In this document: positions 25,544-34,254 of the stretch, piece after piece
Position numbering within the stretch: the first letter of the stretch is position 1
Layout of the letters: the number at the start of each line of letters is the position of its first letter
Assembly (NCBI RefSeq): GCF_022385335.1
Contig: NZ_CP092431.1
Location: 1,116,001 to 1,180,000 of the forward strand
DNA length: 64,000 nucleotides
Source of the DNA: Streptomyces deccanensis
GTDB lineage: Bacteria; Actinomycetota; Actinomycetes; Streptomycetales; Streptomycetaceae
Direction of reading: 5' to 3'
The notes under the pieces: model-generated
Seen by the model: only the letters and a program-made list of their open reading frames with translations
Databases searched by the model: none
What the model was told of the DNA's origin: nothing
Translations under genes and position numbers: made by a program

Positions 25544-25595
25544 TCGGTCAGGAAGAACGCGTCACCGCATCATCCATGATGAATGAAAGGCGATC

Positions 25596-26558
25596 ATGAG
25601 CAATCTCAGCACCGAAGTCGAACTCGATCTCGTGGTGGAACACAAGGAGACAATGGCCGAAGGTGTCGTGCAGTTGACGCTGCGCCACCCGGAAGACCGT
25701 CCACTGCCGGAATGGCAGCCGGGAGCGCATATCGATCTGGTCCTGCGCGCCGACCTGGTCCGCCAGTATTCCCTGTGCGGGGACCCGGCAGATCGGTCCC
25801 GCTTTCAGGTCGCGGTGCTGCGTGAACCGGAGAGCCGTGGCGGGTCGAGCCATGTGCACGACGTACTCAGGGAAGGCGAGTCGGTGCGTGTCCGCGGGCC
25901 GCGCAACCACTTTCCGCTCGTGAAGGCCAAGAACTACCTGTTCATCGCGGGCGGGATCGGCATCACACCGATTCTTCCCATGCTGGCGGCTGTCGACGCG
26001 ACTCGCGCGGACTGGCGCCTCGTCTATGGGGGCCGCACCCGGGCCTCGATGGCGTTCGCTGAGACTCTGCGGCAGGCCTACGGGGAGCGGGTGAGCCTGC
26101 GGCCGCAGGATGAGTACGGCCTGTTGGACCTGCCCTCGCTCCTGGGCAAGCCGCAGCGGAAGACGGTCGTCTACAGCTGTGGGCCGGAACCGCTGCTCGC
26201 GGCGGTCGAGGCCGGCTGCGAGAAGTGGCCGAGCGGATCTCTGCACCTGGAGCGCTTCGCCCCGAAGCAGGACCTCGCGGCCGGGCCGCGGAGCGGCTTC
26301 GAGGTCGAGCTGGCCCAGTCCGGCCGGACGCTGCTGGTCTCCGAGGACATGTCCGTTCTTGAGGCCGTCGAAGCCGCGGGGGTGCCCGTGATGACCTCCT
26401 GCGAGGAGGGGATCTGCGGGACCTGCGAGACGAAGGTGCTGTCCGGGGAGATCGACCACCGCGACTCGGTCCTGACCGACCAGGAGCGCGCCGCGGGCGA
26501 CACCATGATGATCTGCGTCTCCCGAGCCAAGGGCGACCGCCTGGTCCTCGACGTCTGA
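25596..26558 (+). CDS. PDR/VanB-type ferredoxin reductase
   Basis: A 320-residue electron-transfer protein of the phthalate dioxygenase reductase type. It has a flavin domain with RQYSLCGDP, an NAD(P)H domain with GGIGITPILPM and YSCGPEPLL, and a C-terminal plant-type 2Fe-2S domain with CEEGICGTC and a fourth cysteine in MMICVS. It would carry electrons from NAD(P)H to a partner oxygenase or reductase. No oxygenase is nearby, and the gene follows the Fe-S protein by 52 bases, so that protein is the likely acceptor. ATG 25596 follows AAAGG. Confidence 0.87.
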   Translation: MSNLSTEVELDLVVEHKETMAEGVVQLTLRHPEDRPLPEWQPGAHIDLVLRADLVRQYSLCGDPADRSRFQVAVLREPESRGGSSHVHDVLREGESVRVRGPRNHFPLVKAKNYLFIAGGIGITPILPMLAAVDATRADWRLVYGGRTRASMAFAETLRQAYGERVSLRPQDEYGLLDLPSLLGKPQRKTVVYSCGPEPLLAAVEAGCEKWPSGSLHLERFAPKQDLAAGPRSGFEVELAQSGRTLLVSEDMSVLEAVEAAGVPVMTSCEEGICGTCETKVLSGEIDHRDSVLTDQERAAGDTMMICVSRAKGDRLVLDV

Positions 26559-26627
26559 TCCGCCCCGCCGAACGCGGACCCGGCGCCGGCTTCGTCCCGG
26601 ACTTCCAGAAGCACACTTGCCAGTCGG

Positions 26628-26665
26628 AAACCGATCGGTGTACGGTGGTGAAACCGATCGGTTTC
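26628..26665. promoter_or_regulatory. Two TetR-type operators before the second NmrA gene
   Basis: AAACCGATCGGTGT (26628-26641, one mismatch) and the perfect GAAACCGATCGGTTTC (26650-26665) precede the NmrA start by 70-107 bases. The centre spacing of 23 bases nearly equals the 24 bases at the SDR promoter. Confidence 0.75.
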
Positions 26666-26734
26666 CAAGGTGCTCCGACGCTCCCGCCCGTTCGCGCGGT
26701 GACTGCGTCCCCCCTCTTTCTGGAGTCAAGAACC

Positions 26735-27832
26735 ATGTCATCTCATGCCACCTCCACCATCTTCGTCATCGGCGGTACAGGGGCTCAGGGAATGCCCATC
26801 GTCCGGGCTCTCGTCGCCGACAAGAAGTACTCCGTGCGGGTCCTCACCCGGGATGCCACCTCGCCCCGGGCCCAGGCTCTCCTCGCGCTGGGCAACGTCT
26901 CCATCCTCGAAGGGTCGTTCGCCGACGAGGAGGTGCTGCGAGAGGGGTTCCGCGGCTGCGACGGGGCCTTCGTGAACATCGACGGGTTCAACACCGGCGA
27001 GAAGACCGAGACCTACTGGGCCATCCGCACCTATGAGATAGCGATCGAGGAAGGAATCAAGTTCTTCGTCTACGGAAACCTGGACTACGCCCTCAAGAAG
27101 TCGGGCTACGACTCCAGGTTCCGCACCGGCCACTACGACGGAAAAGGCCGCATGGCCGAATGGGTGCTGTTCCAGAACGAGAAGAACAGCGACCGCATGG
27201 GAGCCGCGGTCTTCACGTCGGGCCCCTACATCGAGATGGTGATCTCACCACTGACGCCCATGACGCCCAGCGTCGAGGACGGCGTCGTCACGTGGCGAGT
27301 CCCGCTCGGCGAGGGGGCCGTTCCGCACGTGGCTCTCGACGACTGCGGGTTCTACGTCCGCTGGCTCTTCGACAACCCGGAGCGGGCCAACGGCATGGAT
27401 CTGGAAGTCGCCATCGAGCACATGACCTATGCCGACATGGCCGCGGCGTTCGAGAAGGTCACCGGGCATCCGGCGCGGTACATCGACACCGACCTGGACA
27501 CGTACTGGAACAGCCCGGACCTGCAGGGGATCGCCGATCACCCCGCCGGGTACAACGCCGACCCCGACGACAAGAGCACCATGAGTTTCCGTGACAATTT
27601 CACCGGCTTCTGGAACGTGTGGAAGCACGGGATCATCACCCGGGACTACGCCCTGCTCGACGAAATCCACCCCCACAGGATCAGGAGCGCCGAGGAGTGG
27701 TTCCGCCGCGAGGACCAGCTGGGCAGGGAATCCGGCAAGGGAAGCCTCTGGGACAGGGTCCAGCCGGAGAACTGGAGCATGGAATCCGCCGTCCTCAAGA
27801 GCAGCGCGGACCTCAGGACCGGAAAGCTGTGA
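26735..27832 (+). CDS. NmrA-like NAD(P)-binding protein (second copy)
   Basis: A 365-residue protein with the cofactor loop IFVIGGTGAQGMPIVRALV and the following VRVLTRDATS, an NmrA-type Rossmann fold. It lacks a YxxxK pair and carries a long C-terminal extension with several tryptophans (TYWNSPDL, FTGFWNVWKHG, SAEEWFRRE). It is not a close duplicate of the NmrA protein at 20846-21820. I use ATG 26735 with GGAG nine bases upstream, because the frame open from 26645 would translate the operator. Two copies of the TetR palindrome precede it. Confidence 0.83.
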   Translation: MSSHATSTIFVIGGTGAQGMPIVRALVADKKYSVRVLTRDATSPRAQALLALGNVSILEGSFADEEVLREGFRGCDGAFVNIDGFNTGEKTETYWAIRTYEIAIEEGIKFFVYGNLDYALKKSGYDSRFRTGHYDGKGRMAEWVLFQNEKNSDRMGAAVFTSGPYIEMVISPLTPMTPSVEDGVVTWRVPLGEGAVPHVALDDCGFYVRWLFDNPERANGMDLEVAIEHMTYADMAAAFEKVTGHPARYIDTDLDTYWNSPDLQGIADHPAGYNADPDDKSTMSFRDNFTGFWNVWKHGIITRDYALLDEIHPHRIRSAEEWFRREDQLGRESGKGSLWDRVQPENWSMESAVLKSSADLRTGKL

Positions 27833-28013
27833 ACGCCCCGGTCAGGTCATCAGGTCATCTTGCACGCTACCGACGGCATGACGACCGTCCCGGACTGCGC
27901 GATAGCGATCAGTTCGCCGAGCAGGGCAGCTGACGACCTGCCGTGTTGGCAGACCCGGCTCGTCGCAGGGCCGGGTGACTCCTTCCAGGCGCGGCCGTCA
28001 GGTCCGGCGTGGG

Positions 28014-28691
28014 TTACGGCAGTCGCCAGTCCACCGGCTGAGCGCCCTGTCGCAGCAGCAGGTCGTTGGCGCGGCTGAAGGGGCGCGAGCCGAAGAAGCC
28101 CCGGTCCGCAGACATGGGGGACGGGTGTGCGGACTCGATCGCCGGCAGATCGCCGAGCAGCGGGCGGAGGTTGCGGGCGTCACGGCCCCACAGGATCGAC
28201 ACCAGCGGCTTCCCCCGCCCGGCCAGCGCCCTGATCGCCTGCTCCGTGACGTCCTCCCAGCCCTTGCCGCGATGCGCGGCCGGCTTGCGCGGGGCGGTCG
28301 TCAGCGCGCGGTTGAGCAGCAGCACGCCCTGCCTGGTCCAGGGGGTCAGATCGCCGTTCGACGGCCGGGGCAGACCGAGGTCGGAGTGCATCTCGCGGTA
28401 GATGTTCTCCAGACTGCCCGGCAGCGAACGCACCTCCGGCGCCACCGCGAAGCTCAGCCCGATCGCCATGCCCGGCGTGGGATAGGGGTCCTGACCGACG
28501 ATCAGGACGCGGACGTCGTCGAAGGGCTGCTGGAAGGCCCGCAGGACATTCGCCCCGGACGGCAGATAGGTCCGGCCCGCCGCTATCTCGGCCCGCAGGA
28601 AGTCGCCCATCCCGGCGATACGTTCGGCGACCGGCTCGAGAGCCTTCGCCCAGCCCGCTTCAACAAGTTCATGCAAAGGTCGTGGTGCCAC
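28014..28691 (-). CDS. ung: Uracil-DNA glycosylase
   Basis: A 225-residue family 1 uracil-DNA glycosylase, which removes uracil from DNA in base excision repair. The water-activating motif GQDPYPTPG, the uracil-binding LLLNRALTT and the DNA-leucine-loop motif [13 protein letters not shown] are intact. The length is normal for the family. It starts with GTG 28691, with only a weak purine stretch upstream. It converges with the second NmrA gene across 181 bases in which I see nothing, and diverges from the kinase gene. Confidence 0.93.
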   Translation of the reverse strand: MAPRPLHELVEAGWAKALEPVAERIAGMGDFLRAEIAAGRTYLPSGANVLRAFQQPFDDVRVLIVGQDPYPTPGMAIGLSFAVAPEVRSLPGSLENIYREMHSDLGLPRPSNGDLTPWTRQGVLLLNRALTTAPRKPAAHRGKGWEDVTEQAIRALAGRGKPLVSILWGRDARNLRPLLGDLPAIESAHPSPMSADRGFFGSRPFSRANDLLLRQGAQPVDWRLP

Positions 28692-28874
28692 GGCGCGTCA
28701 CTCTACTGGCACACACAGACACCCCGCATGCCCAGGGAAGCCCCACCCACGGGCCCCTTCCGCAGGCGCTACCCTTCCTCCTCGTCCAGGCCTCGAACCG
28801 GACGGGCACCATCGCGCCACCCCACGCGGCCCGTCACCGAAGCCAGGAAGCCAGTAGCCAGGAAGGAGCGGAGC

Positions 28875-29879
28875 TTGCTCCGTCACGAGGGCCTTTCCCG
28901 GCCCGCCGAGGACCAGGCACCCGTCGTGCTCGCCGTGGACTCCGGTGGTTCGGGGTTGCGGGCGGTGCTGGCCCGGGGCACCGAGGTGCTCGGAGAGCCG
29001 GTGGTCTCCGCGGAGGCGGTGCCGACCGGTGCGCGCGGCATCGACGCGGACCGGCTGTTGGAGCGGCTGTCGCCCATGGCGGAGCGGCTGCTCGCCGACG
29101 CCGGGTGCGCGCGTCCGGCGGCGGTGGCCGTCGGGGCCACCGGGTTCGCGTCGCTCGGCGAGCACCTGCGCGCCGAACTGCCGTCGGCGCTGGCTCGGAA
29201 GTGGGGAGTGCGCCGGGTCGCACTGGTGGCCGACGCGGTCGCCGCCTACACCGGCGCCCTGGGGACGCGGCCGGGTGCGGTGATCGCCGCCGGTACGGGG
29301 CTGATCGCGATCGGTACGGATCTGACCGGCTGGCGTCGGGCCGACGGCTGGGGCCATCTCCTCGGGGACTGCGGCGGCGGCGCGTGGATCGGGCGGGCCG
29401 GGCTGGAGGCGGCGATGCGGGCGCACGACGGGCGGAGCGGTGGTTCGGCCCCGCTGCTGGCACACGCCGAGGGGGTGTTCGGCCCGCCGGCCGGGATTCC
29501 CGGCCGGATCTACCCGAGGGACGACCGCCCGGCGGCCCTCGCGTCGTTCGCGCCGGAGGTGGCCGCCTGCGCCGGGGACGACCCGGTGGCGGCCGGCATC
29601 CTGCGCGAGGCCGCCCGGCACATGGCCGACGCTGCGGCCGCCGTCTGCCCGGCCTCGGGCGAGCCCCGAGTGGCTCTGACCGGGGGCCTGTTCAGGCTGG
29701 GCACCCCGCTCCTCGGCCCGCTGGAGGCGGAGTTGGCACAGCGGCTGCCGCACGCGCCGCTGGTACCGGCGGAAGGGGATCCGCTCGCCGGTGCCGTGCG
29801 CATCGCGGCCGCGTTGGCGGGCGGCCGGCTCGGGTTGCCGTACGACGAGCGGATGTTGTACGTGGTGGCCGAAAAATAG
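28875..29879 (+). CDS. BadF/BadG-type N-acetylglucosamine kinase
   Basis: A 334-residue sugar kinase of the ASKHA fold. The phosphate-1 loop is AVDSGGSGLRAVL, the adenosine region is VIAAGTGLIAIG with the following GWGHLLGDCGGGAWIGR, and VALTGGLFRLG is near the C-terminus. These fit GlcNAc kinases of the BadF/BadG/BcrA/BcrD family. A TTG at 28875, six bases after AAGGAG, is the best start, since the same frame is open far upstream. A DasR-like box occurs nearby at 32247-32262, but not at this promoter. Confidence 0.83.
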   Translation: MLRHEGLSRPAEDQAPVVLAVDSGGSGLRAVLARGTEVLGEPVVSAEAVPTGARGIDADRLLERLSPMAERLLADAGCARPAAVAVGATGFASLGEHLRAELPSALARKWGVRRVALVADAVAAYTGALGTRPGAVIAAGTGLIAIGTDLTGWRRADGWGHLLGDCGGGAWIGRAGLEAAMRAHDGRSGGSAPLLAHAEGVFGPPAGIPGRIYPRDDRPAALASFAPEVAACAGDDPVAAGILREAARHMADAAAAVCPASGEPRVALTGGLFRLGTPLLGPLEAELAQRLPHAPLVPAEGDPLAGAVRIAAALAGGRLGLPYDERMLYVVAEK

Positions 29880-30072
29880 TACCTGAAACAGGGAGTAATC
29901 CAGCCTGTCGGACAAGAGCCGTCGTGATCACCCAAGTGCACCACTCAGCAGATAAATGCGGTACCGATCGGCCCTGATCGGCACGTAACTCATCAGACAA
30001 ATCAGGACGGATACCGCTCACCTGCACCCTCCCCGAACAGGGGAGCCCAAGAAGCCAGTAACATGCGGCGCC

Positions 30073-30996
30073 ATGAGCTCCCCCACTGGGCCCGCGTCCG
30101 GCCTGCCTGTACGAATGCCGCGACCCCGCCAGCCCGGGCGGCACCGCCGCCCCGAGCCGCTGGCGGCTCCCGAGGGCGCGCCCGCGCTCGTCCTCGCGGT
30201 GCCGGGCACGCCCAGCGCCGCCACGCGCAGCCTCGCCGAGGAGGTCGTGAGCATCGCGCGCTCCGAGCTGCCCGGCCTCGACGCCCGCATCGGTTACGTC
30301 GACGGTGGCGCCGACGAGTTCCCCACCCTGCAGTCGGTGCTCACGCGCGCCGCCGAGGAGCGCACCGCCCGTTACGAGCAGGCGCGGGCCGGCGGCCTGG
30401 ACGTCAAGGAGCCGGACGGCCCCGTCGCCGTCGTCGTGCCCCTGCTCGCCGGTCCGGACAGCGCCACGCTCCGCCAGGTCCGCCAGGCCGTCATGGAGAG
30501 CCGTATCGCGGCCGAGCTGACCGACGTCCTCGGCCCGCACCCGCTGCTCGCCGAGGCGCTGCACGTGCGCCTGTCCGAGTCGGGACTGGCACGTGCCGAC
30601 CGGGCCCGGCTGTTCACCGTCGCCACCGCCGCGGACGGCATCGTCCTCGCGACCGTGGGCGGCGAGGAGGCCGTGCAGGCCGCCGGGATCACGGGCATGC
30701 TGCTGGCCGCGCGGCTCGCCGTGCCGGTGATGGCCGCCGCGCTCGACCAGGAGGGTTCGATCACCTCCGTGGCCGAGCAGCTGCGCTCCTCGGGCTCCCA
30801 GCAGCTGGCTCTCGCGCCGTACCTGATAGGGCCGGAGATCGACGCGGGTCTGATCGAGGCGGCCGCGAACGAGGCGGGCTGCTCCGCCGCCGAGGCGCTC
30901 GGCCCCTACCCGGCGATCGGCAAGCTGGCGCTCGGCAAGTACACGACCGCGCTCGGCATCGCGCCGCAGCAGCCCCAGGGCATGCCGGTCCGCTGA
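30073..30996 (+). CDS. CbiX/sirohydrochlorin-chelatase-like protein lacking metal-site histidines
   Basis: A 307-residue protein with two CbiX-like halves: LVLAVPGTPSAATRSLAEEV to VAVVVPLLAGPDSATL, then IVLATVGGEE to LALAPYLIGPEID. True CbiX proteins carry histidines where this one has AVPGT (normally HGS) and LLAGP (normally a following histidine). It could therefore be inactive as a chelatase or use other ligands. A proline/arginine-rich 35-residue leader precedes the domain. It starts with ATG 30073. A strong terminator at 31031-31065 closes the transcript. Confidence 0.75.
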   Translation: MSSPTGPASGLPVRMPRPRQPGRHRRPEPLAAPEGAPALVLAVPGTPSAATRSLAEEVVSIARSELPGLDARIGYVDGGADEFPTLQSVLTRAAEERTARYEQARAGGLDVKEPDGPVAVVVPLLAGPDSATLRQVRQAVMESRIAAELTDVLGPHPLLAEALHVRLSESGLARADRARLFTVATAADGIVLATVGGEEAVQAAGITGMLLAARLAVPVMAAALDQEGSITSVAEQLRSSGSQQLALAPYLIGPEIDAGLIEAAANEAGCSAAEALGPYPAIGKLALGKYTTALGIAPQQPQGMPVR

Positions 30997-31030
30997 GTCC
31001 GGCACCGCCCAGGACCGCGACCCGTACGGC

Positions 31031-31065
31031 CGAGGGCCCGCTCCTCTCGCAGGAGCGGGCCCTCG
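31031..31065. terminator. Perfect 15-bp bidirectional terminator
   Basis: CGAGGGCCCGCTCCT (31031-31045) pairs exactly with AGGAGCGGGCCCTCG (31051-31065) around a five-base loop. One more C-G pair extends it. It sits between the convergent CbiX-like and lactonase genes and should stop both transcripts. Confidence 0.85.
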
Positions 31066-31113
31066 GGCGTATGCGTGCCGGCCGTACGTCTCTCTCCCCC
31101 TGCGGGGGTGGTC

Positions 31114-32202
31114 TCAGTCGTGCAGGACGACGCAGGAGGCCCCGGGTACCTCGATCGAGCCGGACCGTACCGGTAGGCCGGTGAGCGGGTCGGCCGTGAA
31201 CCAGGTGACGTCGCCGGAGCGCTCGTTGGCCACGTACAGCGTGCCCGCCGCGTAGGTGAGGGCGCGGGGCCAGTGGCCGCCACAGGGCACCGTCGTGACC
31301 AGGCGCAGCCCGTCGCCCTCGACGGCGAGCACGGAGAGCACGTCCGTGCCACGGGTGGCCGTCCACACGAAACGACCGTCGGGAGACACCACGAGGCCCG
31401 ACGGGTACGCGTCGCCCTCCGGGGCGTCCGGGAGCACCGGGGTCTCCCCCAGCGGCTCCAGCGGGCCGTCAGGGGCGTTCCAGCGGCACACGGTGACCGT
31501 GGGGGACAGTTCGTTCAGCACATAGACGTACGGTCCGCCCGGTCCGCCCGGGTGGAGGGCGAGGTGGCGCGGCCCCGAGCCCGGCCGCAGCGCCGTCTCG
31601 TGGAGTGCGACCGGGACGCCGTCCTCCACGGCGCACACCCGCACCGAGTCCGTGCCGAGGTCGACCCCGAGGAACCGGCGCCCGGTCGGATCGGACACCA
31701 CCTGGTGGGCGCGCGGCCGTCGGTCGCCGGAGTCGGACCCGGACGCGGCGTGCCGGAGAGTCCCGGACGCGGCGGGTCCGAGGGTGCCGTCGGGGCGCAG
31801 CGGGACGGCGGTGACGCTGCCGGAGCCGTAGTCGGCGGTCAGGACGTGACCGTCGAACACGGTGAGGTGGGTGGGTCCGGCGCCGACCGCCACCGGGGGC
31901 CCGGTCAACTCGGCTCTGTCGCCCGTCACCCGATAGGCGGCCACCGCTCCCTCGGGCCGCTCGCTGACCGCGTACAGCGTGCGGCCGTCCGGTGCGAGGG
32001 CCAGATAGCTCGGGTCGGGGACGTCGTCCGCGCCCGACAGGACGGTGAGCGCGCCGCTCTTCTCGTCGACGTCGGCGACGAGGACGCCGGGACCCCCCGC
32101 CGAGGTGAACGACCCGATGTACGCCCGTCGTGGTCGCGGCCCGTCCACCATGCCCGTGTCCGTCGCGTCCGTGTCCGTCGCGTCCGCTTGCGCTGCTGTC
32201 AC
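31114..32202 (-). CDS. Lactonase family beta-propeller protein
   Basis: A 362-residue seven-bladed propeller of the 6-phosphogluconolactonase (Pgl)/3-carboxymuconate-cyclase family. Blade motifs include RRAYIGSFTSAGGPGVLV, PSYLALAPDGRTLYAVSE, GPRHLALHPGG and YPSGLVVSPDGRFVWTATR. It has no signal peptide. The N-terminus carries a short DATDTDATDTG repeat. It starts with GTG 32202 behind GGGAGGGG. A DasR-like palindrome lies 45-60 bases upstream, hinting at control by aminosugar status. The substrate could be a sugar lactone, but this is not shown by sequence. Confidence 0.82.
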   Translation of the reverse strand: MTAAQADATDTDATDTGMVDGPRPRRAYIGSFTSAGGPGVLVADVDEKSGALTVLSGADDVPDPSYLALAPDGRTLYAVSERPEGAVAAYRVTGDRAELTGPPVAVGAGPTHLTVFDGHVLTADYGSGSVTAVPLRPDGTLGPAASGTLRHAASGSDSGDRRPRAHQVVSDPTGRRFLGVDLGTDSVRVCAVEDGVPVALHETALRPGSGPRHLALHPGGPGGPYVYVLNELSPTVTVCRWNAPDGPLEPLGETPVLPDAPEGDAYPSGLVVSPDGRFVWTATRGTDVLSVLAVEGDGLRLVTTVPCGGHWPRALTYAAGTLYVANERSGDVTWFTADPLTGLPVRSGSIEVPGASCVVLHD

Positions 32203-32246
32203 TGCCGTCCCCTCCCGCTCGCCCGGTGTGCGGGCGAACAGTAGCA

Positions 32247-32262
32247 GTAGGTCTAGACCAAA
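32247..32262. promoter_or_regulatory. DasR-like (dre) operator upstream of the lactonase gene
   Basis: GTAGGTCTAGACCAAA has the perfect palindromic core GGTCTAGACC and matches the 12-bp dre core TGGTCTAGACCA at 11 positions. The outer positions deviate from the consensus. It lies 45 bases before the lactonase start. Confidence 0.55.
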
Positions 32263-32379
32263 GCCCGCGAGTGGTGCGAGGTGCGGACGCGCGCGCCCCA
32301 GGAGCGCCTTCGGCTCCCTCGCGCGCGACGTCCGGGACGCACGGTGGGGGCGCGCGACGGACGACCGGCGGGTGGGCGG

Positions 32380-33885
32380 CTAGGGAGCGGCCGTACGCGA
32401 GCCCGGAGCCGCCCCGAGCGGCATGGCCAGCTCCGACAGCGCCCGCTCCAGGTTGTGCAGATGCCCCAGGGCGGCCCCGGCCTCCGCGGGGGCGAGCCCT
32501 TCCGGTCCGGTGACGGCCGCCCGGGCACCGGGGGTGGTCAGCGCCTCCACCGCGGCCTTCACCCTCCAGCAGGCGGCGATCAAAGAAGCCTCGCGCGCAC
32601 CGGCCGGGTCGGCGGTGGCGGTGGCGGAGACGAGGGCGCGCACCTCGCCGACGCAGTCGTCCAGGAGTCGCAGGGCCGCGTGGGCGCGGGCCTTGCGGGC
32701 GCGGAAGGGGTTCAGGGGGTGGACCAGCGGAGCGAGCGCCATCCGCGCCCGCCCGAGCAGCAGTTCCAGCTCGGCCGCGTGGGGAGCCGGGTCGGCCCCG
32801 GGGACGCCCTCCAGCCGCGCGGCGGTGGCGGTCGCGGCGGCGTGCACACAGTGCAGGGCCCGCTGGATCCAGGCGTCGTTGGTCGCGTGCGTCGTCACCG
32901 GCAGGACGAGGACGACCGCCAGCACGGCGCACACCGCGCCCACCCCCGTCTCGACGAGACGGAGCGCGAGCAGACCGGGGTCCAGCACTCCGAGCAGCCC
33001 GTAGAGGAGGCTGACCATGACGGTCACCGCCAGCATCATCCAGGAGTACGAGACCGCCGCCGTGTAGAAGATCCCGAAGACGCAGACCGCGACGAGCGCG
33101 GCGGACGGCGCGGGCGCCCCGTCCAGCGGCACGGCGACGAGCAGACCGACGGCGACACCGATCACGGTGCCCAGGACCCGGCGGAAGCCGCGGACCAGCG
33201 TCTCGCCGCGCGACGCGGTGTTGACGAAGATCCACCATGCGGTGCCGACGGCCCAGTACCAGCGGTCCTCGGAGAAGGCCTGACCGACGAGCAGGGCGAA
33301 GCAGCAGGCGACCGCGGCCTGGAACGCCTGTCGGGTGGTGGGCCGCGCCAGCCCCTTGCCCGACGGCCCGGCGGGGAGCGCGACGGGCGGGAGGGCGCGC
33401 TCGACGGGCCACACGAGGAACCGGACCACGCCCGCGACCAGCAGCGCGAGCGTCATGGCGGCGTACAGCCCGGGCAGGTCCGCCGGGACGGTGTGGAGGA
33501 ACTGCGCGACGAAGTAGCTCATGAACGCGAAGATCCCGAGCGCCTGGCCGCGCGGCCCCCAGCGGCGGGCGTAGACACCGCAGAAGACCGTGGCCACGAA
33601 CGCGGCGTCACGGGCGGCGCCGACGTCGTGCAGGACGGCGGCCAGGGCGAGGACGGGAAACCCGGCGGCCGGCAGGAGCGCGGTGGTGATCCGCTGGGCG
33701 GGGACGGTCGCGTCGGTGACGGTGAACAGCGCGAGGAGGGCCGCCAGGCCTCCGGTGATCGACGCGGGGAGCGAGAGGCCGCACAGTTCGGACACGGTCA
33801 CGGCGGCGCCCACGCCGATGACGGCGCGCAGTGCGGTCCGCAGCCGCAGCAGCCCTGGATCGGGAGCCGTGAACATCCTCTTCAT
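32380..33885 (-). CDS. FUSC family membrane protein (second)
   Basis: A 501-residue protein with two sets of hydrophobic helices (about residues 15-175 and 215-345) and a C-terminal helical domain, the FUSC arrangement. GTAWWIFVNTASRGETLVRGFRRVLGT is a clear FUSC_2 landmark. It starts with ATG 33885. The ribosome binding site is poor and the 5' region holds an 11-bp inverted repeat (33911-33960). It diverges from an Lrp/AsnC gene, with a 25-bp palindrome in the shared upstream region, so Lrp-controlled export of an amino or aromatic acid is a reasonable guess. Confidence 0.8.
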   Translation of the reverse strand: MKRMFTAPDPGLLRLRTALRAVIGVGAAVTVSELCGLSLPASITGGLAALLALFTVTDATVPAQRITTALLPAAGFPVLALAAVLHDVGAARDAAFVATVFCGVYARRWGPRGQALGIFAFMSYFVAQFLHTVPADLPGLYAAMTLALLVAGVVRFLVWPVERALPPVALPAGPSGKGLARPTTRQAFQAAVACCFALLVGQAFSEDRWYWAVGTAWWIFVNTASRGETLVRGFRRVLGTVIGVAVGLLVAVPLDGAPAPSAALVAVCVFGIFYTAAVSYSWMMLAVTVMVSLLYGLLGVLDPGLLALRLVETGVGAVCAVLAVVLVLPVTTHATNDAWIQRALHCVHAAATATAARLEGVPGADPAPHAAELELLLGRARMALAPLVHPLNPFRARKARAHAALRLLDDCVGEVRALVSATATADPAGAREASLIAACWRVKAAVEALTTPGARAAVTGPEGLAPAEAGAALGHLHNLERALSELAMPLGAAPGSRTAAP

Positions 33886-33910
33886 GACGGTGTGCCGCCC
33901 CCTTGGCGTG

Positions 33911-33960
33911 GTGCCCGCCCCGCCCACGGCCCGGCCGGGGTCTCCGGCGGGGGCGGGCAC
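33911..33960. repeat. 11-bp inverted repeat in the FUSC leader
   Basis: GTGCCCGCCCC (33911-33921) is complementary to GGGGCGGGCAC (33950-33960), with a GC-rich, partly self-complementary loop. It lies 26-75 bases before the FUSC start and could form a structured leader RNA or mask initiation. Confidence 0.45.
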
Positions 33961-34080
33961 GGCGAAGGCGCCGCGCTCCGGATCCGGCCTCGTCGCCGCT
34001 CCGGCACCGCGCGGCGCCCTGAGTTACATGGATACGGCAGAAGTACCATCCCGTGCCACCATGGCTCAACAGCGCCCTTC

Positions 34081-34216
34081 GGGACTGGGCCATTGGCACA
34101 GTCCCGGGCAGGGGGCGGTCGATGCCCGGTGGGCCAACGGATCAGCGGACTCCGGCGGTGGGGTCCTGGGTGAGGTGGTTCTCCGGACGTGCGGTTCACT
34201 GGGCCATCGGCACAGT
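34081..34216. promoter_or_regulatory. Paired Lrp-type palindromes between FUSC and Lrp genes
   Basis: ACTGGGCCATTGGCACAGT (34084-34102) and ACTGGGCCATCGGCACAGT (34198-34216) differ at one base and are near-perfect inverted repeats. The first extends to a 25-bp GGGACTG...CAGTCCC palindrome (34081-34105). They are 114 bases apart, which suits wrapping by an Lrp octamer. The second ends 38 bases before the Lrp start. The rest of the 369-base gap shows nothing coding. Confidence 0.7.
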
Positions 34217-34254
34217 TCCCATGATCTGCACCGACACGGGAAGGCTGACGGACC

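Noticed and set aside
29880..30072. Possible cobalamin or other riboswitch before the CbiX-like gene
   Set aside because: The 193-base gap shows no B12-box-like conserved core or strong multi-stem layout, so I could not support one.
31469..33412. 647-codon minus-strand frame over the lactonase and FUSC genes
   Set aside because: It is an arginine-rich shadow frame crossing two recognisable genes and their intergenic region.
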